This document shows, piece after piece, positions 56,517 to 64,000 of a stretch of DNA of 64,000 nucleotides. Made by a program: the position numbers and the translations under genes. Below the pieces are notes generated by a model. The model had not been told where the DNA came from. It made no database searches and saw nothing but the letters and a program-made list of their open reading frames with translations. The stretch covers positions 124,001 through 188,000 of the forward strand of contig CANQLV010000007.1 of the NCBI GenBank assembly GCA_947624785.1, in the 5' to 3' direction. Each line of letters starts with the position of its first letter. Position 1 is the first letter of the stretch. The stretch comes from Akkermansia muciniphila (GTDB taxonomy: Bacteria; Verrucomicrobiota; Verrucomicrobiia; Verrucomicrobiales; Akkermansiaceae).

Positions 56517-56575
56517 GGATATATACCACATATTGTATTATTATAAATATTTAATACATTATTTATACATTTTCC
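56517..56575 (+). promoter_or_regulatory. AT-rich promoter region of the nrdD operon
   Basis: About 60 bases of almost pure A/T lie directly before the riboswitch. A TTGTAT (56533-56538) with TACATT 16 bases later (56555-56560) is one possible -35/-10 pair. Several alternatives exist, so only the region, not the exact promoter, is supported. It also lies upstream of the divergent GH105 gene. Confidence 0.35.
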
Positions 56576-56595
56576 TTGCGGGGGCTCTCTTTCTG

Positions 56596-56750
56596 TGGTT
56601 CATTGCGTTTCAGCGCAGGTAACGGAAGACGGTGAAAATCCGTCGCGGACGCGCCGCTGTAACCGGTAGACGATGGACCGGACACTGACTGCCAGCAGTC
56701 GGGAAGTCCCCATCACATGTCGCACCGGAAGCCAGAAGACGACCTGATGC
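56596..56750 (+). promoter_or_regulatory. Cobalamin (B12) riboswitch upstream of class III RNR
   Basis: The conserved blocks of the cobalamin riboswitch appear in order: GGTGAAAATCCGTCGCGGAC, CGCCGCTGTAACCGG, CACTGACTGCCAGCAGTCGGGAAGT, and the B12-box GAAGCCAGAAGACGACCTG (56728-56745). This leader precedes nrdD (ATG 56916) by about 165 bases. In the usual logic B12 would reduce expression, so the anaerobic B12-independent reductase would be made when B12 is scarce. The expression platform between 56750 and 56915 is not obvious; no clear terminator hairpin with T-run is seen, so control may act on translation. Confidence 0.9.
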
Positions 56751-56915
56751 CCCCGTATCCCATCCCGCGGACAGGATGAACATACGCACAGGTCCTCATC
56801 GTGCCCCTTGTTACAGTAATGCACGCATGCGGCGGCCCCTGCCTATGATTTTTCCAGGCTTTTGCCCAGGCTCGCGGATGAGCGGTCATCATCCCTTCCA
56901 AGCGAGACACCCACC

Positions 56916-59012
56916 ATGGCAACAAGCATCATCAAGCGTTCCGGAAAAAAGGAACAATACCAGGGCTACAAAATTGAGGAAGCCGTCAAGAACGCGTTCC
57001 ACAGCTCCGGCACCGCCTACAACCGCTCCATTTACGAAGAAGTGGAAGCCAAGCTGAGCCATCAGGACAGCGCGCATGTGGAAGAAATCCAGGACATGAT
57101 AGAACGCGCCCTGTTCCGCTGCGGATACTTTGACACGGCCAAGACCTTCATCACCTACCGCTTCCTGCACAAAATGCAGCGCGAGCAGCTCGGGGGCCTC
57201 TATTCCGGCAATACGTACGTGGACTGCAAGCAGACGGTGGAGGAATACATCGGCCAGAGCGACTGGCGCATCGCCGCCAACTCCAACACCACGTATTCCA
57301 ATGCCGGACTCATCAACAACACGGCGGGCAAGGTGATTGCCAACTACTGGCTGGACCAGGTCTACTCCGCACGGGAGGGGGCCGCCCACCGGGAGGGGGA
57401 CTACCACATCCATGACCTGGACTGCCTGACCGGGTACTGCGCCGGGTGGAGCCTGCGCAACCTGCTCAATGAAGGATTCAACGGCGTGCGCAGCCGCGTG
57501 AACAGCAGGCCCCCGCGCCACTTCCGGGAAGCCCTGGGCCAGATGGCCAACTTTCTGGGCATTCTGCAAAGCGAATGGGCCGGAGCCCAGGCCTTCAGCT
57601 CCTTTGACACCTTCCTGGCGCCTTACGCCTTCAAGGACCAGGCGGACTTCACGCGCATCAAGAAGGACATCCGCGGCTTCGTCTACAACCTGAACGTGCC
57701 CTCCCGCTGGGGGCAGTCCCCTTTCACCAACGTCACCATTGACTGGACGGTGCCGCGGGACCTGCGGGACCAGCCCCCCTTCAGCGGCGGGGAGCACCTC
57801 TTTGAAGGGGTGGAGGACCCGGGCCTGCTCTCCCTGGCGCGGGAACGCGGCGTGAACAAGCTGACAGAGCTGACCTATAAGCATTTCCAGAAGGAAATGA
57901 ACCTGATCAACAAGGCCTTTTACGAGGTGCTGACGGAAGGGGACAGCACCGGGCAGCCCTTCACCTTCCCCATCCCCACCGTCAACATCACGGAAGACTT
58001 TGACTGGGAGGGGGAAAACGTCCCCCTCCTGTTTGAAAACGCCGCCAAGATCGGCTCCTCCTACTTCCAGAACTTCATCGGCAGCCAGTACACCGTGAAT
58101 AAAAACGGGGAACGCGTGCCGGACGAACGGGCCTACAAGCCGGACGCCGTACGCTCCATGTGCTGCCGCCTCCAGCTGGACCTGCGGGAGCTGCTCAAGC
58201 GCGGCGGCGGCCTCTTCGGCTCCGCGGAAATGACCGGCTCCATCGGCGTGGTGACTATCAACCTGGCCCGTCTGGGCTACCTGTTCAAGCAGAACCGGGA
58301 AGCCCTGTTCGCCCGGCTGGGGGAACTGCTGGACCTGGCCAAATCCTGCCTGGAAAAGAAAAGGGCCTTTGTCCAGGAAATGTACGACCGCGGCCTGTAC
58401 CCCTACACCAGGCGCTACCTGCCCACCTTCCGCAACCACTTCTCCACCATCGGGGTCAACGGCATGAACGAGCTGCTGCGCAACTTCTCCAACGACACGA
58501 TGGACATCACCTCCGAGGAAGGCAGGGCCTTTGCGGAAGAAATCCTGGAATTTATCCGCGTGCGCATGCAGGAGTACCAGGAGGAAACCGGCAACCTGTA
58601 CAACCTGGAAGCCACGCCCGCGGAGGGCACTACGCACCGCTTCGCCCGCGAGGACCAGAAACGCTATCCGGAAATCCTCCAGGCAGGCCCCGTGGGGCAG
58701 CGTTACTACACGAACAGCTCCCAGCTGCCCGTGGACCACACGAGCGACCTGTTCCGTGCGCTCCAGCTCCAGGACGAACTCCAGTGCTGCTACACGGGAG
58801 GAACCGTCTTCCACATGTACATGAATGAAGCCATCAGCTCCCCGGAAGCCTGCCGGGACATCGTCCGCAAGGTGCTGACCCGCTTCCGCATGCCGTACCT
58901 GACGGTCACCCCGCTCTTCTCCGTCTGCGAGAAGCACGGCTACCTGCGCGGGGAGCATGAATACTGCCCCTTCTGTGATGAAGAGCTGCTCCACATCCAC
59001 AGGCACGAATAA
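56916..59012 (+). CDS. nrdD: Class III (anaerobic) ribonucleoside-triphosphate reductase, large part without glycyl-radical loop
   Basis: Makes deoxyribonucleotides anaerobically using a glycyl radical formed by NrdG. From the ATG at 56916 (MATSIIKRSGKKEQYQ; 698 aa) it begins with an ATP-cone-like domain (about 1-95). The catalytic barrel follows, with NSNTTYSNAGLINNTAGKVIANYWLDQVYSAREG, GDYHIHDLDCLTGYCAGWSL, SPFTNVTIDW, and PFTFPIPTVNITEDFDWE. Later parts are MCCRLQLDLRELLKRGGGLFGSAEMTGSIGVVTINL and GTVFHMYMNEAISS. It ends with the zinc-binding tail CEKHGYLRGEHEYCPFCDEE and stops eight residues later. The glycyl-radical segment that should follow (RV-x-GY...FN-x-GK) is missing from this frame and is found in the next small gene. 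Its leader is a B12 riboswitch. Confidence 0.93.
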   Translation: MATSIIKRSGKKEQYQGYKIEEAVKNAFHSSGTAYNRSIYEEVEAKLSHQDSAHVEEIQDMIERALFRCGYFDTAKTFITYRFLHKMQREQLGGLYSGNTYVDCKQTVEEYIGQSDWRIAANSNTTYSNAGLINNTAGKVIANYWLDQVYSAREGAAHREGDYHIHDLDCLTGYCAGWSLRNLLNEGFNGVRSRVNSRPPRHFREALGQMANFLGILQSEWAGAQAFSSFDTFLAPYAFKDQADFTRIKKDIRGFVYNLNVPSRWGQSPFTNVTIDWTVPRDLRDQPPFSGGEHLFEGVEDPGLLSLARERGVNKLTELTYKHFQKEMNLINKAFYEVLTEGDSTGQPFTFPIPTVNITEDFDWEGENVPLLFENAAKIGSSYFQNFIGSQYTVNKNGERVPDERAYKPDAVRSMCCRLQLDLRELLKRGGGLFGSAEMTGSIGVVTINLARLGYLFKQNREALFARLGELLDLAKSCLEKKRAFVQEMYDRGLYPYTRRYLPTFRNHFSTIGVNGMNELLRNFSNDTMDITSEEGRAFAEEILEFIRVRMQEYQEETGNLYNLEATPAEGTTHRFAREDQKRYPEILQAGPVGQRYYTNSSQLPVDHTSDLFRALQLQDELQCCYTGGTVFHMYMNEAISSPEACRDIVRKVLTRFRMPYLTVTPLFSVCEKHGYLRGEHEYCPFCDEELLHIHRHE

Positions 59013-59061
59013 CCCTTTTCAACCAGCCGCCTCGTTTCAAAACCCAACCATCAACACGACA

Positions 59062-59256
59062 ATGACCAAACAGGAAATATTAAGCAAATACGCACAGGAC
59101 CGGACCCGCTGTACCGTTTATACGCGCGTCATGGGCTACCACCGCCCTGTGGAAACCTTCAACGCCGGCAAACAGGGCGAGTTCCATGACCGCGTCCACT
59201 TCGTGGAACCGGGCCGTCCCTGCTCCTGCTCCGCCCAACCGGGACAGCCGCGGTAA
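59062..59256 (+). CDS. Separate glycyl-radical domain of the class III ribonucleotide reductase
   Basis: A 64-residue protein starting 49 bases after the nrdD stop in a different frame. Its core YTRVMGYHRPVETFNAGKQGEFHDRVHF matches the C-terminal glycyl-radical loop of NrdD enzymes (E. coli reads RRVCGYLG...FNAGKQEE...RRVKHL). Gly25 in RVMGYH would be the radical site. A short N-terminal helix (MTKQEILSKYAQDRTR) precedes it and a Cys-Ser-Cys tail follows. The next gene is nrdG, whose start lies 26 bases on. I infer that the small protein must associate with NrdD to build the active enzyme, like the free glycyl-radical protein YfiD/GrcA with pyruvate formate-lyase. Start at 59062 has no strong competitor; a frame-open ATG at 58957 lies inside nrdD. 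Confidence 0.85.
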   Translation: MTKQEILSKYAQDRTRCTVYTRVMGYHRPVETFNAGKQGEFHDRVHFVEPGRPCSCSAQPGQPR

Positions 59257-59282
59257 TTTTCCCAATAACATATGCGAAGTCA

Positions 59283-59999
59283 ATGGGAACGGGCCGGGGC
59301 ATAGCGGACATCACGCCGCTCACCTTGCTGGATTTTCCAAACAAGGTGGCCTGCATCTTCTGGCTGAGAGGCTGTAACTTGTTTTGTCAGTACTGTTACA
59401 ACGTCTCCCTGGTCAGAGGAACGGGCTCTCCTGCCGGAGACCGGACGGACTACCTTGATTTCCTCAGAGATCGGGTGGGATTTCTGGACGGGGTAGTCCT
59501 GTCCGGCGGCGAGTGCACGCTGTGTCCCGACCTTATCCCCATCTGCCGTGAAATACGGCGGCTCGGCTTCGCGATTAAAATAGACACCAACGGCACCAGG
59601 CCCGGCGTGGTGAAAACACTGGTGGAAGAGGGGCTTTGCGACTACATCGCCCTGGACTACAAAGCCCCCCCCGAACAATACGGCTCCGTTACAGGAAGGC
59701 CCGACCTCTTCCCCTCCTTTTCCGACACGCTGGACTACCTGATCGCCTCTGGAACCGCCTTTGAAGTCAGAACCACCGTCCATCCCGATTTATTGACGGA
59801 AGATCACGTCAACAACATCATACGCGACTTGACAAAGCGCGGGTATGGGGGCAACTACTTCGTGCAAAATTTCTACCTGACCAAACAAACACTCAACTCT
59901 CTCCCCGCGCCGAGCCGGTTGTTTGACCGGACCAGGCTGGAGCCGGCCTCCATCCCCGTCCATTTCCGCAACTTCGAGTTCGCTCCGGGCAAAGACTGA
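59283..59999 (+). CDS. nrdG: Anaerobic ribonucleotide reductase activating enzyme (radical SAM)
   Basis: Radical-SAM activase that generates the glycyl radical on the reductase. The 238-residue product starts MGTGRGIADITPLTLLDFPNKVACIFWLRGCNLFCQYCYN; the cluster-binding CxxxCxxC is Cys31, Cys35, Cys38. Further typical blocks are GVVLSGGECTL, IKIDTNGTRPGVVKTLVEEGL and DYIALDYKAP. It belongs to the longer NrdG-like activase type that is paired with NrdD enzymes in many anaerobes (about 230 residues) rather than the 154-residue E. coli form. It lies 26 bases after the glycyl-radical domain gene and is followed after 11 bases by a transporter gene. Confidence 0.93.
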   Translation: MGTGRGIADITPLTLLDFPNKVACIFWLRGCNLFCQYCYNVSLVRGTGSPAGDRTDYLDFLRDRVGFLDGVVLSGGECTLCPDLIPICREIRRLGFAIKIDTNGTRPGVVKTLVEEGLCDYIALDYKAPPEQYGSVTGRPDLFPSFSDTLDYLIASGTAFEVRTTVHPDLLTEDHVNNIIRDLTKRGYGGNYFVQNFYLTKQTLNSLPAPSRLFDRTRLEPASIPVHFRNFEFAPGKD

Positions 60000-60010
60000 C
60001 CCAGCCGACC

Positions 60011-61624
60011 ATGTTCGACATCCTGCTCAATCACAACACCCTGGTTCTCTTTGGAATCATCTTCTTCGGCATCGCCCTCGGCAGCATTAAAATATACGGC
60101 CTGAACCTCGGCCTCTCCGGCGTTCTCTTCGTGGCGCTGGCCGCCGGCCACTACCGCCTGGCCATCCCCAACGGCGTGGGACAACTTGGCCTGGCGCTCT
60201 TTGTGTACTGCGTGGGCCTCAGCGCGGGCAACCGCTTCTTCTCCGCCATCGCCAAGCAGGGGAGCAAGCTCGCGGTCATGTCCGCCGTGATTGTAGGTGT
60301 TTCAGCCCTCTTCACCTGCCTCTTCGGCATCTGGTTCAATGTCCCCGCGGGAATATCCTCCGGCATCTTCGCCGGCGCGTGCACCAGCACCCCGGCCCTG
60401 GCGGCGGCCACGGAAAGCCTGCCGGGAGCCTCCGGCAGCGGCGTCAGCATCGGCTACGGCATCGCCTACCCCTTCGGCGTGGTGGGCGTGGTCCTCTTCG
60501 TCCAGCTTCTGCCGCGCCTGCTGCACATTGACCTGAACAAGGAGGCCAAAGTCATGCACTCCAGGCAGGAGGCCAGCATCATCTCACGCCTGGTCCGCGT
60601 CACGCAGCCCAACCTGGTCGGCCAGAACATTGCGGACTGCAAGCTGCTGGACGGCCTGCACTGCATGGTCACCCGCGTGGTGCGCAACGACAGGCTGATG
60701 CCCCTGACGCCGGAAGACACGTTCCAAAAAGGAACGGAAGTCCTCATCGTCGGCAACAGCGACACCATGCCGCACGACATCGCCTTCCTGGGGGAAATAT
60801 GTGAAAACCCCTACCCCATGGACTCCCAGAAGGAGCGCCGCAAGCTGATCCTGACAAACAAAAGCTACGCCGGGCGCAAGCTCCGCGAACTGAAAACCCT
60901 GCGCACGGACGGCGTCATCATCTCCCGCATCTCCCGCCTGGGCTTCACCTTCGTCCCCACCGGGGACACCACGCTGGAACGAAACGACGTGCTGACCGTG
61001 GTGGGCTCTCCGGAAAACCTCACCAAATACGGGGACAAGATCGGCCACCGCAGCCAGGACATGAACCAGACGGACCTGCTTTCCCTGGGCTTCGGCCTCT
61101 CCATGGGCATCATCCTGGGGTTGGTCAACTTCAGCTTCGGCAACGGCCTGGGCATCTCCCTGGGGATTGCCGGCGGCCCCCTCATCGTCGCCCTGCTGCT
61201 CGGCCACTTCGGCCGCCTGGGTCCCATTGTGGGGTACATTCCGCGCCCCACCCGCCTTCTTCTGCAGGACCTGGGACTGGTCTTCTTCCTGGCTGACGCC
61301 GGCATCAAGGGCGGCGCGGACCTGGTTACCACCGTGGCGACTCACGGCGCTGCCGTCTTCATCATGGGCATCATCGTCACCTGCTCCGGCATGTTCGCCG
61401 GCTACTTCGTAGGCATGAAAATCTTCAAGATGAACATCCTGGAATGCCTGGGCGGCATCTGCGGCGGCATGACCTCCACCCCGGCCCTGGGTGCCATCGC
61501 CAGCAAGACGGACTCCCAGGCCCCCGTGGTCAGCTACGCCACCGCCTACCCCGTGGCCCTCATCCTGATGACTATCATCGCCAAAGTCATCATCCAGACC
61601 ATCGGCGGCGTGGTGGGAGTGTAA
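60011..61624 (+). CDS. AspT/YidE/YbjL-type membrane transporter with RCK_C domains
   Basis: A 537-residue integral membrane protein of the aspartate:alanine antiporter/YidE-YbjL duplication family. Two halves of five to six helices flank a cytoplasmic region (about 195-365) with two TrkA_C/RCK_C-like domains, seen in NLVGQNIADCKLLDGLHCMVTRVVRNDRLMPLTPEDTFQKGTEVLIVG and LRELKTLRTDGVIISRISRLGFTFVPTGDTTLERNDVLTVVG. Both halves carry the repeated glycine-rich signature: GACTSTPALAAATESLPG and GGMTSTPALGAIASKTDSQAP. The transported substrate is unknown, possibly an amino-acid exchange. It is 11 bases downstream of nrdG, probably co-transcribed with it. Confidence 0.88.
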   Translation: MFDILLNHNTLVLFGIIFFGIALGSIKIYGLNLGLSGVLFVALAAGHYRLAIPNGVGQLGLALFVYCVGLSAGNRFFSAIAKQGSKLAVMSAVIVGVSALFTCLFGIWFNVPAGISSGIFAGACTSTPALAAATESLPGASGSGVSIGYGIAYPFGVVGVVLFVQLLPRLLHIDLNKEAKVMHSRQEASIISRLVRVTQPNLVGQNIADCKLLDGLHCMVTRVVRNDRLMPLTPEDTFQKGTEVLIVGNSDTMPHDIAFLGEICENPYPMDSQKERRKLILTNKSYAGRKLRELKTLRTDGVIISRISRLGFTFVPTGDTTLERNDVLTVVGSPENLTKYGDKIGHRSQDMNQTDLLSLGFGLSMGIILGLVNFSFGNGLGISLGIAGGPLIVALLLGHFGRLGPIVGYIPRPTRLLLQDLGLVFFLADAGIKGGADLVTTVATHGAAVFIMGIIVTCSGMFAGYFVGMKIFKMNILECLGGICGGMTSTPALGAIASKTDSQAPVVSYATAYPVALILMTIIAKVIIQTIGGVVGV

Positions 61625-61697
61625 ATGCCCCGCGGAAAGGTGCCGGAAATCAGGAATTAAAGACAGGATAAGCCGCCGCCAGCCTCCCGGCGTTCCG

Positions 61698-63839
61698 TCA
61701 CTCCCTTTCAATCACCTCCATGGAGACGGACTGGAAGACCCTCTTCCAGCGGATGCGGATGCCAGCGTTCATCAGGAAATCGCCGCCCAGCACCCGTTCA
61801 TGGGCGTCTGTGAGGGCGCCGTTTTCATCCATGTTAATTTCTCTCACCAGATATCTGGCGCCAGGGTCCAGGCCTTTCAGGCGCAGGGGAGGCGGGGAAT
61901 CAGCCAGCCATTTGTCCATCAGCCACGCGAAGACGACGGCCCTTTTTTCATGGACGTACATCAGGGACGCTACCCGGCTTTCATACGGGGAGGACAGGCG
62001 GTACAGGTCCCCGAACTGGACCACGGGGCGGATGCGCTTGTATTCCGCCAGCGCCCTTCGGAAAAAAGCCATGTCCTCTTCCGTCATGTCGCAGGGCTGG
62101 AGTTCAAAACCCAGGCGGCCGGACATCGCCACGTCAAACCGGAATTTGAGCGGCGTGGCGCGCCCTGTCTGATGATTGGGGGAAGCCGTCACATGGGAAG
62201 CCATGGAGATGGCCGGGAACAGGTGCCCGATGCCCCACTGCATGAATACGCGTTCACAGGCGTCCGTATTGTCGGACGTCCAGAATTCATGATGCCTCCG
62301 CATGGTTCCATAGTCGGCGCGGCCTCCGCCGGAGGAACAGGCCTGGAAGGTCACGTCCGGGAATTCCGCCGCAAGCGTATCCAGAATGCTTTCATAGCCG
62401 CGGACATAGTCCATGGACAGGTTCCCCTGATGGGAGGCGTCCAGCCAGGAGGAGCCGGGATCGGAAATCTTGCGGTTGCAGTCCCATTTGACATAGGAAA
62501 TGCCCGGATGTTCTCCCAACAGTTTCCGCATGGCGTCAAGAATGTATCCGCGCACATCCGGGTTGCTCAAATCCAGCAGGTACTGGGTGCGTTCCAGCCT
62601 GTTTTCCCGGTGCGGAAGGCCGATGACCCATTCCGGATGCTTTTGATAGAGTTCCGACCGGGGGTTCACCATTTCCGGCTCCACCCAGATGCCGAAATGT
62701 ATTCCCAGCTTTTCCGCCTGGCGGACCAGGCCTTCCAGCCCGTGGGGCAATTTGTCGCGGTTTACCCGCCAGTCCCCCAGCCCGGCCCGGGCGTCATTGC
62801 GCGGGAATTGATTGCCGAACCAGCCGTCGTCCAGCACGAACAGCTCAATTCCCAAATCCGCCGCACGCTTCATCATGCCGTGCAGCACTTTTTCCGTGAA
62901 GGTAAAGTACACGCCCTCCCATGAATTCAATAAGGTGAGCCGCTCCGTGCCGCCGCCACGCAGGCCGTAGCGGCGCGCCCAACGGTGGATGCGCCGGGAG
63001 GCTTCCCCCTTGCCTTTCTCACTGTGCGCCAGAATGAGGGGAGGCGTTTCAAACACTCCGCCGCCGTCCAGCAGATAGGAAGCGGGGGCCACATCCGGCC
63101 CCGCTCCTGCAAAAAGGTAGTGATACGGGCTGTGCCGGAACCATATCCGGTAGTTGCCGGACCATGCCAGCGCCCCCAGAATCACTTCCCCGGAGTTTTC
63201 CTGCGCCGGACCATCCAGGGAGATGATGAAGCCCGGGCTTCCCTCCTGGGCGGCGCGGGTTCCGGTTCCGGAAACCAGGGCCAGTTCATGGCCCCGCGCC
63301 ACTTCCTCCTCGCTCATCAGGGATTCCCCGCCCCACGTACCGCGGAAGCTGGTGACGAAGTACCGTTCCGCTCGCAAGTTCAGTTGCGCGGACGCCGCGC
63401 GGTGCAGGCGGATGCCGCCTTTTCCCTCGTTCCGTATCACCGCCCACTGCATGAAGGTGTCCGATTCCCGGTGGGAGCGCACGTGGATTTCCACCCGCAC
63501 AGGGTAGGAAGGGTCCTTCCCATAGAAGACGGCTTCTTCCCGGTCGTCATCCAGCTCCAGCACTTCCCATCCCTGGCATTCCAGGCGCAGGGAAAGAGTT
63601 CCGTCCGCCTGGGTCGCGCAAATGCAGTATTCATCCGACGCATTGGGAAGCCCCGTCACGGAGTCCGCCAGGGTGGAATACAGGAGAGGCGCATCCGCGG
63701 CGCTTTCCAGGGCATCCTCCGGTTCACGCAGCCGCGGTCCGTAATAGGCGCGGCGCACGCGGCCCTGTTCATCCCTGAACAGGGTCATCTGGGAGGAACG
63801 GGTCAGCAAATGAACGGAGTCCGGAGTCATGGGCGGCAA
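61698..63839 (-). CDS. GH36 alpha-galactosidase
   Basis: Releases terminal alpha-galactose, as on blood-group B-type or alpha-Gal mucin epitopes. The 713-residue product has the GH36 architecture: a beta-supersandwich N-terminal domain (about 1-310), then the TIM barrel with LTLLNSWEGVYFTFTE, ELFVLDDGWFGNQFPRNDARAGLGDW, LGIHFGIWVEPEMVNPRSELYQKHPEWVI. The nucleophile Asp453 is in YVKWDCNRK and the acid/base Asp509 in SSGGGRADYGTM. A C-terminal beta domain ends it. No signal peptide is obvious at the start used (MPPMTPDSVHL; an ATG at 63830 is equally good), so it may be cytoplasmic or periplasmic through another route. From memory it corresponds to the GH36 near Amuc_0855; unverified. Confidence 0.93.
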   Translation of the reverse strand: MPPMTPDSVHLLTRSSQMTLFRDEQGRVRRAYYGPRLREPEDALESAADAPLLYSTLADSVTGLPNASDEYCICATQADGTLSLRLECQGWEVLELDDDREEAVFYGKDPSYPVRVEIHVRSHRESDTFMQWAVIRNEGKGGIRLHRAASAQLNLRAERYFVTSFRGTWGGESLMSEEEVARGHELALVSGTGTRAAQEGSPGFIISLDGPAQENSGEVILGALAWSGNYRIWFRHSPYHYLFAGAGPDVAPASYLLDGGGVFETPPLILAHSEKGKGEASRRIHRWARRYGLRGGGTERLTLLNSWEGVYFTFTEKVLHGMMKRAADLGIELFVLDDGWFGNQFPRNDARAGLGDWRVNRDKLPHGLEGLVRQAEKLGIHFGIWVEPEMVNPRSELYQKHPEWVIGLPHRENRLERTQYLLDLSNPDVRGYILDAMRKLLGEHPGISYVKWDCNRKISDPGSSWLDASHQGNLSMDYVRGYESILDTLAAEFPDVTFQACSSGGGRADYGTMRRHHEFWTSDNTDACERVFMQWGIGHLFPAISMASHVTASPNHQTGRATPLKFRFDVAMSGRLGFELQPCDMTEEDMAFFRRALAEYKRIRPVVQFGDLYRLSSPYESRVASLMYVHEKRAVVFAWLMDKWLADSPPPLRLKGLDPGARYLVREINMDENGALTDAHERVLGGDFLMNAGIRIRWKRVFQSVSMEVIERE

Positions 63840-64000
63840 ATGGGGAAAGGGTCAGTCATTTTTTCCGGGCAGGTGCACAGCCGCTCCTGCCTTGTCCATT
63901 AATCCCTGCCCAGCACGGGGAAGTCAATGGCAAAATGGCAGGAGGGCCCCGACGTTTTCCCTACTTTTTCCACAAACGGGGGGAAGGCCGGAATTTCATG

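Noticed and set aside
56889..59006. 705-codon minus-strand frame opposite nrdD
   Set aside because: Antisense shadow of NrdD, which has every family motif.
58957..59256. Programmed +1 frameshift joining nrdD to the glycyl-radical frame
   Set aside because: The frames do overlap at 58957-59012, but the small frame has its own ATG at 59062, I see no slippery site, and a fused product would insert an extra linker of unlike composition. A separate gene is simpler.

Overview
The window is high-GC, densely coded DNA that I read as Akkermansia (Verrucomicrobiota), most likely A. muciniphila or a close relative. The basis is the gene set: an M60-like mucin metallopeptidase, exported GH16, GH20 and GH105 enzymes, a GH36 alpha-galactosidase, exported phosphatase and SGNH esterase, an SHD1-type protein, and no SusC/SusD pairs. 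From memory, unverified, the order resembles the Amuc_0855 to Amuc_0908 part of the A. muciniphila type-strain chromosome read backwards. I see no phage, insertion sequence, CRISPR, rRNA or tRNA, so this looks like ordinary chromosome with a few accessory patches.

Layout. 1-6 kb: M60 peptidase (-), membrane protein plus exported MsrA-MsrB (+), L,D-transpeptidase lipoprotein and small membrane proteins (-). 6-14 kb: aconitase, amidase, aldo/keto reductase, then three exported proteins starting in a strikingly AT-rich patch and ending with a transglutaminase-like protein. 14-21 kb: SHD1 protein, topoisomerase III, BamE-like lipoprotein, CobA-HemD fusion, PepSY-like protein, membrane zinc protease. 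22-27 kb: RND pump operon (-) facing a MerR regulator (+), with a recognisable MerR-type operator between them. 27-32 kb: pdhABC followed by lpxI. 32-37 kb: small helical proteins, a Cys-rich redox-type protein, a YjbR-type protein, a WecG/TagA glycosyltransferase, an MBL hydrolase and RecN. 37-46 kb: Cu-type P-ATPase, GH16, SGNH hydrolase, EF-P, argD-ACT, MscL, alkaline phosphatase. 46-56 kb: MFS transporter, GH20, M42 aminopeptidase, rubrerythrin, phosphoethanolamine transferase, GH105-DUF4861. 56.5-61.6 kb: cobalamin riboswitch, class III ribonucleotide reductase operon and a YidE/AspT-type transporter. 61.7-63.8 kb: GH36 alpha-galactosidase.

How the genes fit together. The exported hydrolases belong to host-glycoprotein breakdown: GH16 endo-cleavage, GH20 removal of GlcNAc/GalNAc, GH36 removal of alpha-galactose, M60 cleavage of the glycosylated backbone. 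Aconitase, PDH, class III RNR and rubrerythrin fit a strict or oxygen-tolerant anaerobe. LpxI, phosphoethanolamine transferase, BamE-like lipoprotein, YkuD transpeptidase and amidase fit a Gram-negative LPS-bearing envelope.

The most notable arrangement is the ribonucleotide reductase locus. A cobalamin riboswitch precedes a class III NrdD that ends right after its zinc-binding tail, and the glycyl-radical loop sits in a separate 64-residue reading frame between nrdD and nrdG. The enzyme therefore appears to be encoded in two pieces.
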